Shown: positions 26,015 through 33,308, counted from the first letter of the stretch. The stretch is DNA of 40,390 bases from Candidatus Nanopelagicales bacterium (GCA_028688835.1 JAQTXL010000008.1:1-40390); one strand, 5' to 3'. Made by a program: numbers and translations. The notes: a model not told the origin generated them from the sequence alone.

Positions 26015-26042
26015 TGCACTTCGCCCAGGATCGGTCCGAAAC
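26015..26042 (+). promoter_or_regulatory. Pilus-type promoter element upstream of pilA
   Basis: TCCGAAAC (26035-26042) within ATCGGTCCGAAAC, with TGCAC (26015-26019) 15 nt upstream. It is identical over 13 bases to the minor-pilin operon element. The start of transcription is predicted near 26049, at the foot of the first 5' UTR hairpin. Confidence 0.6.
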
Positions 26043-26049
26043 CCCTGAT

Positions 26050-26088
26050 GTCGACCCACCCTGGGTCGGTACCCCGACGACACGGGGT
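26050..26088 (+). other. Two tandem hairpins in the pilA 5' UTR
   Basis: Hairpin 1: CGACCCA (26052-26058) pairs with TGGGTCG (26062-26068), 3-nt loop. Hairpin 2: ACCCCG (26071-26076) pairs with CGGGGT (26083-26088), 6-nt loop. They sit at the predicted 5' end of the pilA mRNA, 9 nt before AGGAG, and may stabilise this message. Confidence 0.55.
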
Positions 26089-26109
26089 CGTTCGATCAGG
26101 AGTCAAGAC

Positions 26110-26565
26110 ATGCTCACTCGCCTGACACGGATGCGAGACGAACGCGATTCAGGTTTCACCCTGATCGAGCTGCTCGTCGTCGTCATCATCATCGGCATCC
26201 TCGCCGCCATCGCCATCCCGATCTTCCTCAACCAGCGCAACTCCGCACGCACGGCCTCGGTCGAGTCAGATGTGCGCAACGTGGCCACGCTGATGGAGAC
26301 CGCCTACACGCAGGCCGGCAGCTACCCGGCCAGCGGCACCGACCTGGTGACCGTCGACAACGCCAAGATCTCGGCTGGCAATGCGATCGTCGTCACGGTG
26401 GCTGCCACCGGTGCCTCGTTCACCATCACGGGCTGCAACTCCGAGGCCACGACCTCGAGCCTGACCTACTACGACTCCGCCGGCGGCGGGCTCATCAACC
26501 CAGTGCCGGCAACCGTCACGACCTGCCCGACCTTCGGCGCCTCGCCGACGGCGACGGTCGCGTAG
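26110..26565 (+). CDS. pilA: Major type IV pilin PilA
   Basis: A 151-residue prepilin. The 15-residue charged leader MLTRLTRMRDERDSG is cut before F16 in GFTLIELLVVVIIIGILAAI, the textbook class IVa site with glutamate at mature position 5. The long hydrophobic helix continues to NQRNSARTASVESDV. Two cysteines in the C-terminal half (ITGCNSE and VTTCPTF) probably form the D-region disulfide. ATG 26110 has AGGAG at 26098-26102. It has its own promoter element, a structured leader and a strong terminator, so it is probably a highly expressed single-gene unit at the end of the motor operon. Confidence 0.97.
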   Translation: MLTRLTRMRDERDSGFTLIELLVVVIIIGILAAIAIPIFLNQRNSARTASVESDVRNVATLMETAYTQAGSYPASGTDLVTVDNAKISAGNAIVVTVAATGASFTITGCNSEATTSSLTYYDSAGGGLINPVPATVTTCPTFGASPTATVA

Positions 26566-26584
26566 CACCACCCGCAGCACGCAG

Positions 26585-26623
26585 CGCAGGGGCCGCCAGT
26601 CATCGCGACTGGCGGCCCCTGCG
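26585..26623 (+). terminator. Strong terminator after pilA
   Basis: Perfect 17-bp stem (26585-26601 with 26607-26623) and a 5-nt loop, 19 nt after the pilA stop codon; weakly T-containing tail (GACATTT). Confidence 0.85.
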
Positions 26624-26682
26624 GACATTTCCGGCACATTGCGGCCGGGGCGAAGAATTCACGCCGACGACACAGGAATCAG

Positions 26683-26711
26683 TTGTGTGAGTGGACATGT
26701 CCTGTCATGCT
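26683..26711 (+). promoter_or_regulatory. Vegetative-type leaderless promoter with palindromic operator, upstream of the sigma-factor operon
   Basis: TTGTGT (26683-26688), 17-nt spacer, CATGCT (26706-26711), then 6 nt to a GTG start at 26718. A perfect 10-bp palindrome GGACATGTCC (26693-26702) lies in the spacer, where a bound regulator would block or reshape the promoter. The pilus-type element is absent here. Confidence 0.45.
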
Positions 26712-26717
26712 CGGGCC

Positions 26718-27188
26718 GTGACCAGTCAAATGACCGGACAAAGCACACCCGTGGCCCTTCCCCTGGCGGCCCTGGGTGATGAGTTCGCGGGCATCGAGCG
26801 GTCCCTGGAGATCGGACTGCGACTGGCGCCGGTGCTGCGGGTGGCGCATGACGCCGCCACTGCACTGGCCGCCCTCCTCGCCGAGAGCCCAGCGATCCCC
26901 GTGCGGCTGGCCGGACTGGACTTCACGCAGACCCGCATGCACCTGACGATCACGATCGACCTGGGATCCCTCGACGACATCAAGGTTGCCGCCGAGCGGT
27001 CATGCGCGGCGGTGGCCCTCATCGCGTCCATCGTCGACAGGCTCGCTGCCCACGAGCCGTGCCTGGTGGAGATCCCGCACCCCGACTCCTCCGAGGCGAT
27101 GCGTGCCCGCGGGATCCTCGTGCGCGACCTGCCGGTGCGGACCTGCGCGGCTGCCGAGGCGCCTGCACTGGCGGTGCGCTCATCATGA
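26718..27188 (+). CDS. Small unknown protein translationally coupled to sigma factor
   Basis: A 156-residue protein I do not recognise. It has no signal peptide, membrane helix or known motif; the middle (DFTQTRMHLTITIDLGSLDD) looks beta-rich and the flanks helical. The GTG at 26718 was chosen because the promoter spacing predicts a leaderless message there; ATG 26730 is an alternative. Its stop overlaps the ATG of the sigma factor (ATGA), and such pairing is common for sigma regulators. An anti-sigma or co-regulator role is possible, but the protein lacks any recognised anti-sigma domain, so this is only inference from position. Confidence 0.65.
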   Translation: MTSQMTGQSTPVALPLAALGDEFAGIERSLEIGLRLAPVLRVAHDAATALAALLAESPAIPVRLAGLDFTQTRMHLTITIDLGSLDDIKVAAERSCAAVALIASIVDRLAAHEPCLVEIPHPDSSEAMRARGILVRDLPVRTCAAAEAPALAVRSS

Positions 27189-28306
27189 CCGGTGCCGAGC
27201 TCGTGCCCGATGCGGAAGTGATCATGACGGCCAACCAGCGGCTGGGCCGCAAGGTTCCCGATCTCATGGTGCGCGGGCTGCACGAGCGCGAGATCCTCGA
27301 CCTCGCGCCGGCGATGACCTGCGATCGCGTGCACTGGGAGACCGTCGAGCCGATCGACATGGCCGCGCTCGTCGCTGCGCTTGGACACGAGGCGCGCACC
27401 CGGCAGTGGAGTGATGGCCAGTCGCGCGTCTGGGTGCCTGAGGGTCGCGGGCACGAGTACCGCGATCGCATCCGCGCCTGGTCGGCCGAGCACGGGGTCG
27501 AGATGGTCAATGCCCGCGTGGAGTCCGGTGTTCCCTTCCGCGACCTCGACTCTGTACCCGATGGGCTTCTGGCCGAGCTGCTGGGCGCCTGCACCGCATG
27601 GCTCTACAGCCGGTCGTACGCCATCCGCCGCAAGCTGGTGACCGAGGTGGAGGGCATCGATGACGACGATGTCTACTCGCTCATGTACCTGTTCGTGCAC
27701 GACCACGCCGACCGGTTCGACACCGGGCGATCGGGTCGCAACGGAACCCTGAACCTGACGGCGTTCATGTACGGCAAGCTGCGCACCTGGCCGCAGGACG
27801 CGGCGCGGTCCGCATACGGGCGCACTGTGGTGAGCGACCGGATCGCGCTGCACCGTGCGCATGAGCAGTCCATGGCCACGACAGGCGGCGCCCCGACCGA
27901 GGCCACCAGGGCCGCAGCCCTCGGTGTGACCGTCACTGAGCTGCGTCGCCGCGAGGACGCGATCGCGACACTGTCGGGGATGCGCAACTACGACGAGCTC
28001 GAGCTCGCCGAGGACCATGGCGGACGTGACGCAGCGATGCACGGTGGCTCCGCTGCGCCCGAGGTCGCTGCTGAGACCTATGCGCGCAGTGCTGCCGTGA
28101 CGCGCGCGCTCGTGTCGGCGGTCGTCGACGTGCGCAAGGGTGCGCGTCGCCGGCATGACCCGCTGGCCCTGAGCGCCGCCTACCTGGCGTTCTGGGAGGG
28201 CCTGGGCCGCGCGCAGATCGCGCGCGAGCTCGATGTGCTGCCGCGCACTGCGGCCGCGGCCCTCAGCCGCGTGCTCGCCGTGCTCGATCCGGCAGAGCTC
28301 ACCTGA
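27185..28306 (+). CDS. Divergent sigma-70 family (sigma-28/FliA/WhiG-like) sigma factor in pilus locus
   Basis: A 373-residue protein. Residues 160-210 resemble sigma region 2 (DDVYSLMYLFVHDHADRFD followed by GTLNLTAFMYGKLRTW, compare ERYD and FTTYAVQRIRGAM of FliA). Residues 215-258 resemble region 3 (GGAPTEATRAAALGVTVTEL, like GRxxTxxExAxxLGI). Residues 325-367 resemble region 4, with the helix-turn-helix GLGRAQIARELDVLPRTAAA. The first 155 residues are an extension without a recognised domain, and the PRSVR block after region 2.4 is lost, so it is a divergent member. Its stop-start overlap with the upstream gene implies co-translation. The pilus operons here carry sigma-28-like -10 elements, so it probably directs their transcription. 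Family call is moderate, role inferred. Confidence 0.65.
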   Translation: MTGAELVPDAEVIMTANQRLGRKVPDLMVRGLHEREILDLAPAMTCDRVHWETVEPIDMAALVAALGHEARTRQWSDGQSRVWVPEGRGHEYRDRIRAWSAEHGVEMVNARVESGVPFRDLDSVPDGLLAELLGACTAWLYSRSYAIRRKLVTEVEGIDDDDVYSLMYLFVHDHADRFDTGRSGRNGTLNLTAFMYGKLRTWPQDAARSAYGRTVVSDRIALHRAHEQSMATTGGAPTEATRAAALGVTVTELRRREDAIATLSGMRNYDELELAEDHGGRDAAMHGGSAAPEVAAETYARSAAVTRALVSAVVDVRKGARRRHDPLALSAAYLAFWEGLGRAQIARELDVLPRTAAAALSRVLAVLDPAELT

Positions 28307-28309
28307 TCC

Positions 28310-29020
28310 ATGGACGAGGACGTCATCCCGTGGCTGTTCACGGACAGCCCCGGCGTGCTCATGTGGCACTGGGTCACCGAGCACTTCGCCGCGACGATCC
28401 GCGGCCTCGAGCTCGAGGCCGACGGCCTGCAGGACGGCCAGCGCAATGTGCGCTCGTACACGTGGGAGCTGGCCGACCTCATCCGCAGCAACCAGGGCAT
28501 CCCGCGGCTGCTGGTCGAGGGGCGCTCGCGCGAGTTCGACGACGCTGAGCGGCGCATCCGCGAGCATGTGGGCAAGTGCTACGACCCCCAGCTGGGCTAT
28601 CGGGGGTACGCCGGGCCGCACGCCTGGACCTTCGCCCTGGCCAGCGGCGAGGAGGTCGACGTGCGGGAGTACCGCGGCTCGCGATGCTCGGTCACCGTGC
28701 TCATGCCCGACGGCAGCGAGCGCACCGTGGCCGGGGACTTCAGCGTCGACCGCTACCGGTGGACCCTGAGCACGCCTGACGGGCGCATGGAGATCGTGCC
28801 CGAGCACGTGGTGCGGATCACCAATCGCTCCGAGGCGGCCACCCGCGCTACGCAGCTGGCCCGGCACAGCACGTACTCGGGCGTCGGCCGGCTGTACCGC
28901 GAGGAGCCCGGGCCGGGGTGCACGGGCCGGCCCGGCTTCATGGTGGGCACGGTGGACCATGTGACCCCCGAGCGCTGCCCCGTGCACGAAGGTGCTGCGG
29001 TGCCGTTCATCACCGGCTGA
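28310..29020 (+). CDS. Uncharacterised protein downstream of sigma factor
   Basis: A 236-residue soluble-looking protein not recognised. The N-terminal 90 residues are helical and charged (HFAATIRGLELEADGLQDGQ, ELADLIRSNQGIP). Residues 105-170 are beta-rich (AWTFALASGEEVDVREY, then CSVTVLMPDGSERTV) like a small barrel. Cysteines near the C-terminus (PGCTG, ERCPVH) could bind metal with the earlier GKCYD. It starts 3 nt after the sigma gene stop and belongs to that operon; the ribosome binding site is weak. No function is assigned. Confidence 0.7.
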   Translation: MDEDVIPWLFTDSPGVLMWHWVTEHFAATIRGLELEADGLQDGQRNVRSYTWELADLIRSNQGIPRLLVEGRSREFDDAERRIREHVGKCYDPQLGYRGYAGPHAWTFALASGEEVDVREYRGSRCSVTVLMPDGSERTVAGDFSVDRYRWTLSTPDGRMEIVPEHVVRITNRSEAATRATQLARHSTYSGVGRLYREEPGPGCTGRPGFMVGTVDHVTPERCPVHEGAAVPFITG

Positions 29021-29032
29021 CTGGTCCGATAC
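29021..29032 (+). promoter_or_regulatory. Pilus-type promoter element upstream of the DUF4388-pilD operon
   Basis: TGGTCCGATACC resembles the pilM and pilA elements (GGTCCGA[A/T]ACC). TCCGATAC is at 29025-29032, predicting a start near 29039 and a leader of about 12 nt holding the AGGAGG-type ribosome binding site before ATG 29051. The upstream TGCCC box is not at the same spacing. Confidence 0.5.
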
Positions 29033-29050
29033 CTCCTGTGAGGAGGGATC

Positions 29051-30115
29051 ATGCGCATTCGGATCGGCCGGCGACGGCCCACCAGCGACGCCGCGCTTGC
29101 GGTGCCGGTCGCCGTCGCGCTCGAGCGCCTGCGCGACACGCAGGCATCCGGGTGCCTGACGGTGAGCCATGGCCCCTCCGGCAGCAATGCCCGCGTGTTC
29201 GTCCTGGCCGGCGCGGTCTACGCCGTGGCCCTCGAGCACTACGACTTCCCGATCGCCCTGCGACTGTGCTCCAGTGCCCTGCTCGATGAGGATGCCTGCG
29301 CAGCGATCGCCATGACGATCCCCAGGGAGCACCCGGACTTCGGTCGTGTCGCGGTGTCGACCGGCCGCCTCGACGTCGCCGATCTCGGGCGCCTGCACCA
29401 GGAGCTGGTGCTGGCCGCCGCCGGCGCCGTGCTCGCGGTCGACTTCGCGGTGACGTACTTCGAGCCCGACATCGTCACCGGGGACTTCTGCACCATGCCC
29501 ATCGGTGTGGACGCGCTCGTCGAGATGGTCAGCCTGCGCCGCGAGCGCCAGGCCGCCGGCTGGCAGGTGGTGACCGCAGACGCCGATCCCTCGGACTGCA
29601 TCGTGGCCGCCACGGGCCGGGCACTGCCCGATGACGCCTGCGCGCCCGAGCTCACCGCGATGCTGGGGGCGCTGGACGGCGTCCGCACCGTCGATCAGGC
29701 CGCAGCCGCCTGCGGGTTCACCCGGGCCGAGGCCGTGCACCTGGCCTGCGCACTCGTCGCCGGAGGGCACGCGTCCGTCAGTGAAGGCGTGGGCGAGCCG
29801 AGCCGCGGGCTCGACGTCCCCGAGGCCTTCGGGCGTCCGGTGACGGTCGATGAGCCTGCCCACGCGCCGGCACTGGAGCTGGGGGAGCCCGATGCTCCCG
29901 ACGAGCCCACAGCGCAGTGTGCCGTGGTCGACCTCGATGCGCAGGCGCTGACAGCGCTGGTCATCGACGGCACGGTCGTGCTGCATCCGGCGGTCGACAT
30001 CGACGGCGAGATCGAGCTGCTGCGTCGCGAGCTGGCCGATGCGGAGGAGCAGGCCTCGGTGATCCGTGCTCGGCTGCAGCAGGCGCTGGAGAGGCATGAC
30101 GTCCATGTCCACTGA
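29051..30115 (+). CDS. DUF4388 (PATAN-like) domain protein
   Basis: A 354-residue protein. Residues 18-60 (ALERLRDTQASGCLTVSHGP, then ARVFVLAGAVYAVALEHYD) match the DUF4388/PATAN pattern of an L-rich helix, TGxLxV strand and a strand-turn-strand FxxGxxxxA; this domain is found in regulators of gliding and pilus-based motility. Residues 205-245 look like a winged helix (LDGVRTVDQAAAACGFTRAE). The C-terminus (319-350) is a coiled coil (EIELLRRELADAEEQASVIR). AGGAGGG precedes the ATG. It is the first gene of a unit with pilD. A regulatory or localisation role in pilus function is likely. Confidence 0.7.
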   Translation: MRIRIGRRRPTSDAALAVPVAVALERLRDTQASGCLTVSHGPSGSNARVFVLAGAVYAVALEHYDFPIALRLCSSALLDEDACAAIAMTIPREHPDFGRVAVSTGRLDVADLGRLHQELVLAAAGAVLAVDFAVTYFEPDIVTGDFCTMPIGVDALVEMVSLRRERQAAGWQVVTADADPSDCIVAATGRALPDDACAPELTAMLGALDGVRTVDQAAAACGFTRAEAVHLACALVAGGHASVSEGVGEPSRGLDVPEAFGRPVTVDEPAHAPALELGEPDAPDEPTAQCAVVDLDAQALTALVIDGTVVLHPAVDIDGEIELLRRELADAEEQASVIRARLQQALERHDVHVH

Positions 30116-30920
30116 ACCGCGCGTGCTGATCCTGGTCGTGCTGGCCCTCGGGCTGATGGGACTGCTCGTCGGCTCGTTCCTCAATGTCGTCATCGCGCGC
30201 GTCCCGCTCGGTCAGTCGGTGCTCGCACCGGCGTCGGCCTGCCCGGCCTGCGGCTCGGCCATCCGCTGGCGCGACAACGTGCCCGTGGCCTCCTGGCTGA
30301 TCCTTCGTGGTCGATGCCGCGACTGCAGCGCGCCGATCAGCGCCCGCTACCCGATCGTCGAGCTCGGCACGAGCGTGCTGTGGATGGTGCTCGCCGCCTG
30401 GGCGCTGACGACCTCCGACGCATCCGGGCTGCTGCCGCTGCTGCTCGTCCTCGCGAGCGCCGGACTCGCCCTCGCCGTCATCGATGGCCACTATCATCGG
30501 CTCCCTGATGCGCTCGTCCTGCCGCTGATCGGCGTCACCGTGGTCGGGCTGCTCGTCAGCCAGGCAGTGTCCGGCACCGGGCACTGGATCGGCGCCCTCG
30601 CGGGAGCCGCGATCTGGCTCGCGGTCATCGGAGGGCTCTGGCTCGTGACGGGGGGACGTGGCATGGGACTGGGTGACGTGAAGCTCGCGCCGGTGCTCGG
30701 TGCCACCCTGGGCTGGATCAGCGTGGGCTCGGCGGTCATCGGGCTGCTCGCGGCCTTCGTGCTCGGTGCGTGCGTCGGGCTCGCCCTCATCGCCGGTCAT
30801 CGGGTGGAGCGACGCACACGCATCGCGTTCGGGCCCTTCCTGCTCGCCGGTGCGCTCGTCTGCGTCCTGGCCGGAGTGCCGCTGTGGACCATGTACACGC
30901 GCGTGAGCGGGATCAGCTGA
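30096..30920 (+). CDS. pilD: Prepilin peptidase / N-methyltransferase (A24 family)
   Basis: A 274-residue integral membrane protease that cuts prepilin leaders and methylates the new N-terminal phenylalanine. LLVGSFLNVVIARVPLG is the N-terminal family block. The zinc-binding cysteines are Cys49, Cys52, Cys74 and Cys77 (CPAC and CRDC). The catalytic aspartates are Asp130 (VIDGHYHRLPD) and Asp194 (GMGLGDVKL). About seven to eight hydrophobic segments are present. Starts at 30096 or 30105 are both possible; GGAGAGG lies just upstream. The 5' end overlaps the DUF4388 gene by 20 nt. It serves PilA and the minor pilins of this locus. Confidence 0.95.
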   Translation: MTSMSTEPRVLILVVLALGLMGLLVGSFLNVVIARVPLGQSVLAPASACPACGSAIRWRDNVPVASWLILRGRCRDCSAPISARYPIVELGTSVLWMVLAAWALTTSDASGLLPLLLVLASAGLALAVIDGHYHRLPDALVLPLIGVTVVGLLVSQAVSGTGHWIGALAGAAIWLAVIGGLWLVTGGRGMGLGDVKLAPVLGATLGWISVGSAVIGLLAAFVLGACVGLALIAGHRVERRTRIAFGPFLLAGALVCVLAGVPLWTMYTRVSGIS

Positions 30921-30948
30921 TGCGCGTCACCTGCGGCGGGCGGCCGGC

Positions 30949-31386
30949 ATGCTGAGCTGGATCGTCGATGACGACGAGGGCCGGTCGTACATCCTGCGCG
31001 CCGGCACAGGCGCCGTGAGCGCAGTGTCACCAGTGGGGATCGCCGACGAGCGCGGCGACTACGCCTTCCATGCGGTCGAGATCGACATCGACCAGCCCAA
31101 GGGCCGCGCGCGGGCCATCAGGCTCACGACCCATGGCCGCGTGGTCACCGACGATCCGCTCCACGAGGCCGCCGTCGAGCTCCTGCAGGAGCAGGCGCAC
31201 GTGTCCTGGTCCATCGCCTGGCATCGCCACCCGTGGATCCCGGCCGATGTGCCGATCACCTCGCTCAACCTGCGCCACGACGCCGAGAGCTGGCTGGTCT
31301 CGATCGACCACGCCGACGCCGACGATGCGCAGGAGGCGCACGAGTCCGGCAGCTCGGCCTCCGAGGGCGGTGAGCTGCATGGCTGA
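30949..31386 (+). CDS. Small uncharacterised protein
   Basis: A 145-residue acidic protein, not recognised. It begins with MLSWIVDDDEGRSYILRAG and looks beta-rich to residue 75, then has a Trp-rich stretch (VSWSIAWHRHPW) and a low-complexity acidic tail (HADADDAQEAHESGSSASEG). No membrane helix or catalytic motif. It follows pilD by 28 nt and overlaps the next small gene by 8 nt, so it belongs to the pilD-ATPase operon. Confidence 0.65.
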   Translation: MLSWIVDDDEGRSYILRAGTGAVSAVSPVGIADERGDYAFHAVEIDIDQPKGRARAIRLTTHGRVVTDDPLHEAAVELLQEQAHVSWSIAWHRHPWIPADVPITSLNLRHDAESWLVSIDHADADDAQEAHESGSSASEGGELHG

Positions 31387-31735
31387 GCGCCCCTACGACC
31401 GTCCGTCGATCTTCAGCCGGGTCGACCAGGCCGGGATGATCGATCGCCTCGAGCACTCGCCGCTCGATGACGACGAGGTCGGCTACCTCTCCGACCTCGA
31501 CGACGCCGGGCATCGCCAGGTCGCACCGTCGCTCATGGACGGCATCCGCATCTTCTCGGGGGAGCCCGTGCAGCACCGCGACGAGTTCGCAGCAGTGAGC
31601 GCGGTGCCCTCGGCCGATGCCCCCGGTCCTGACAAAGCGCCAGCCGCCCAGGACTTCATCCTGTTCGGGCCGGCCGGCCGCACGCCCGGTGCCGCGGACC
31701 TGCCCACCTCCCTGCCGAACGGGGGCGCATCATGA
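31379..31735 (+). CDS. Small uncharacterised acidic protein
   Basis: A 118-residue acidic, probably disordered protein (MAERPYDRPSIFSRVDQAGM, EHSPLDDDEVGYLSDLDDAG, Pro-Ala-rich end). It is not recognised. Its stop overlaps the ATG of the ParA-like ATPase (ATGA), and it overlaps the preceding gene by 8 nt. Such a small acidic partner beside a ParA-like ATPase could be an adaptor or activator; this rests only on position. Confidence 0.6.
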   Translation: MAERPYDRPSIFSRVDQAGMIDRLEHSPLDDDEVGYLSDLDDAGHRQVAPSLMDGIRIFSGEPVQHRDEFAAVSAVPSADAPGPDKAPAAQDFILFGPAGRTPGAADLPTSLPNGGAS

Positions 31736-33276
31736 GCGACACCGCACAGGTCTCGGGCCCCGGCGTCATCGTCGTCGGCGATCGCGCGGTCCACACACTG
31801 CTCGTCGCCTCGGGCGCTCCCTGGTGGGTCGAGCCGGCCCAGGCGACGGTCGCGCAGATGTGGGCCGGGCTCTCGTCGGGCACGCTCAGCGCGCGTGCCC
31901 GGATCCTGGTGTTCTCCGACAGCGCTGCCGTCGACGCCGGCCTGCGCGCCGCCGAGGTCGAGCAGACGGCCGCCGCGATCGTGACCATGGTGCAGGCGGG
32001 CGCTCGCGTGTTCATCGCCTCGAGCCAGGCTGGGGCGCAGGCGGCACTCCTGGCGCAGGTCGCTGCCGTCGGCCGCGCGCAGGGCATCGATCCGGTGGCC
32101 CTCGACGTGCCGGTGCTCGAGCTCTCCCTGGGCGGGCGGGCCGTGCTCGATGCGATCGCCGAGCACACGCGCGACCTCGTGCGCTTCCCGGCCGAGCTGC
32201 CACCGGGCATCGACGTCATCCTGGGCCCGATGGCCGCTGCGCCCGCACCCGTCGATTCGCCGCCGCGGATCCGGCTGCTGCCCGACCTGCCGCCGGTCGG
32301 CTCGCCTGGCGCGCCTGCTGCCGTTCCCGCTGCAGTCGACGAGCTGCCGCCGTCGGCCTCACGCGAGCTCCTCGACCGACCCCGTCGCCCCGGGCAGGCG
32401 ACCATCACCGTGACGTCGAGCAAGGGCGGCTCGGGCAAGTCGACCGCCTCGATCATGCTGGCGGCCTCGATCGCCCGCGCGAGCGCGCGTGCGGGGCGCC
32501 CGCTGTCGGTCTGCGTCGTCGACCTGGACACCCGCGACGGCCAGGTCGCCTCGCTCATCGGCCGCTTCATGCCGACCGCGCTCAACATCAGGGTGCAGCC
32601 GGTCTGGGACGAGGAGCGCATCCGGCGCAGCCTCGTGCGCGCCGACAACCTCGGCATCGACTGCCTGCTCGCGCCGATCCGGCCGCGCACGGCCGACACC
32701 GTCGGCCCCGACTTCTACCGTGCGATCGTGCGCAGCCTGCAGCGCATGTTCGACGTGATCGTGATGGACACGAGCGTGCAGTACCTCGAGCCGCTCATCT
32801 CCAAGGTCGCGCTGGTCGAGGCCGATGAGATCCTGTTCGTCACCAATCTCGCCTCGACAGCGGTGCAGGGCATGGCGCGCGCCCTGCGCGAGATCACGGC
32901 GCCGATCGACGAGTCCGGGCTCGGCATCCCTCGCGAGAAGCTCGGCATCATCGTCAACCAGTCGGCCACGAACGTCGGCATGGAGCACGAGCAGGTGCTG
33001 GCCGCTGGCCTGGGCATGCCCGTGGTCGGGGTCATCCCTCTGGCGACGCGCGACGTGCTCACGGCCACCAACCTCAACCGCATGCACGAGCTGCTCGATC
33101 ACCCGCTGATCGGGCCGGCCTACCACGAGCTCGCGGTGAGCTGCCTGCCCGACGCCCTGCTCGCGCCCTGGGAGCCGGCCCCCGAGGCCGTGGCCGACCC
33201 TGAGCCCAGCGCACCAGCCGGGGCCCGGACCTTCGACCCCGAGACCGAGCGCCGCCGCATGTCGTTCCGGCGCTGA
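31732..33276 (+). CDS. CpaE/MinD-like ParA-superfamily ATPase
   Basis: A 514-residue protein. Residues 10-165 form an alpha/beta N-terminal domain that could be a degenerate receiver as in CpaE/TadZ (GVIVVGDRAVHTLLVASGA, ARILVFSDSAAVDAGL). A Pro-Ala-rich linker follows. The ATPase domain has the deviant Walker A KGGSGKST (231-238) with the signature lysine K231, then VCVVDLDTRDGQVASLIG (A' motif) and DVIVMDTSV (Walker B). VVGVIPLATRDVLTATNLNR is typical of CpaE. Such proteins place Tad pili or flagella at poles; finding one with PilMNO-type pilus genes is less usual. A pilus-localisation role is inferred. Confidence 0.83.
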   Translation: MSDTAQVSGPGVIVVGDRAVHTLLVASGAPWWVEPAQATVAQMWAGLSSGTLSARARILVFSDSAAVDAGLRAAEVEQTAAAIVTMVQAGARVFIASSQAGAQAALLAQVAAVGRAQGIDPVALDVPVLELSLGGRAVLDAIAEHTRDLVRFPAELPPGIDVILGPMAAAPAPVDSPPRIRLLPDLPPVGSPGAPAAVPAAVDELPPSASRELLDRPRRPGQATITVTSSKGGSGKSTASIMLAASIARASARAGRPLSVCVVDLDTRDGQVASLIGRFMPTALNIRVQPVWDEERIRRSLVRADNLGIDCLLAPIRPRTADTVGPDFYRAIVRSLQRMFDVIVMDTSVQYLEPLISKVALVEADEILFVTNLASTAVQGMARALREITAPIDESGLGIPREKLGIIVNQSATNVGMEHEQVLAAGLGMPVVGVIPLATRDVLTATNLNRMHELLDHPLIGPAYHELAVSCLPDALLAPWEPAPEAVADPEPSAPAGARTFDPETERRRMSFRR

Positions 33277-33308
33277 GTCGACGACGCGCGAGCCTGACAG
33301 GGGAGTCC

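Noticed and set aside
26726-30193. A very long minus-strand open frame (over 1,100 codons) opposite the sigma factor and DUF4388 genes
   Set aside because: It is antisense to several well-supported genes, is rich in His, Arg and Gly as expected of a high-GC shadow frame, and shows no domain.
30920-30955. An 11-codon open frame starting at the pilD stop (TGATG)
   Set aside because: Too short to support as a gene; it may only bridge ribosomes to the next start at 30949.
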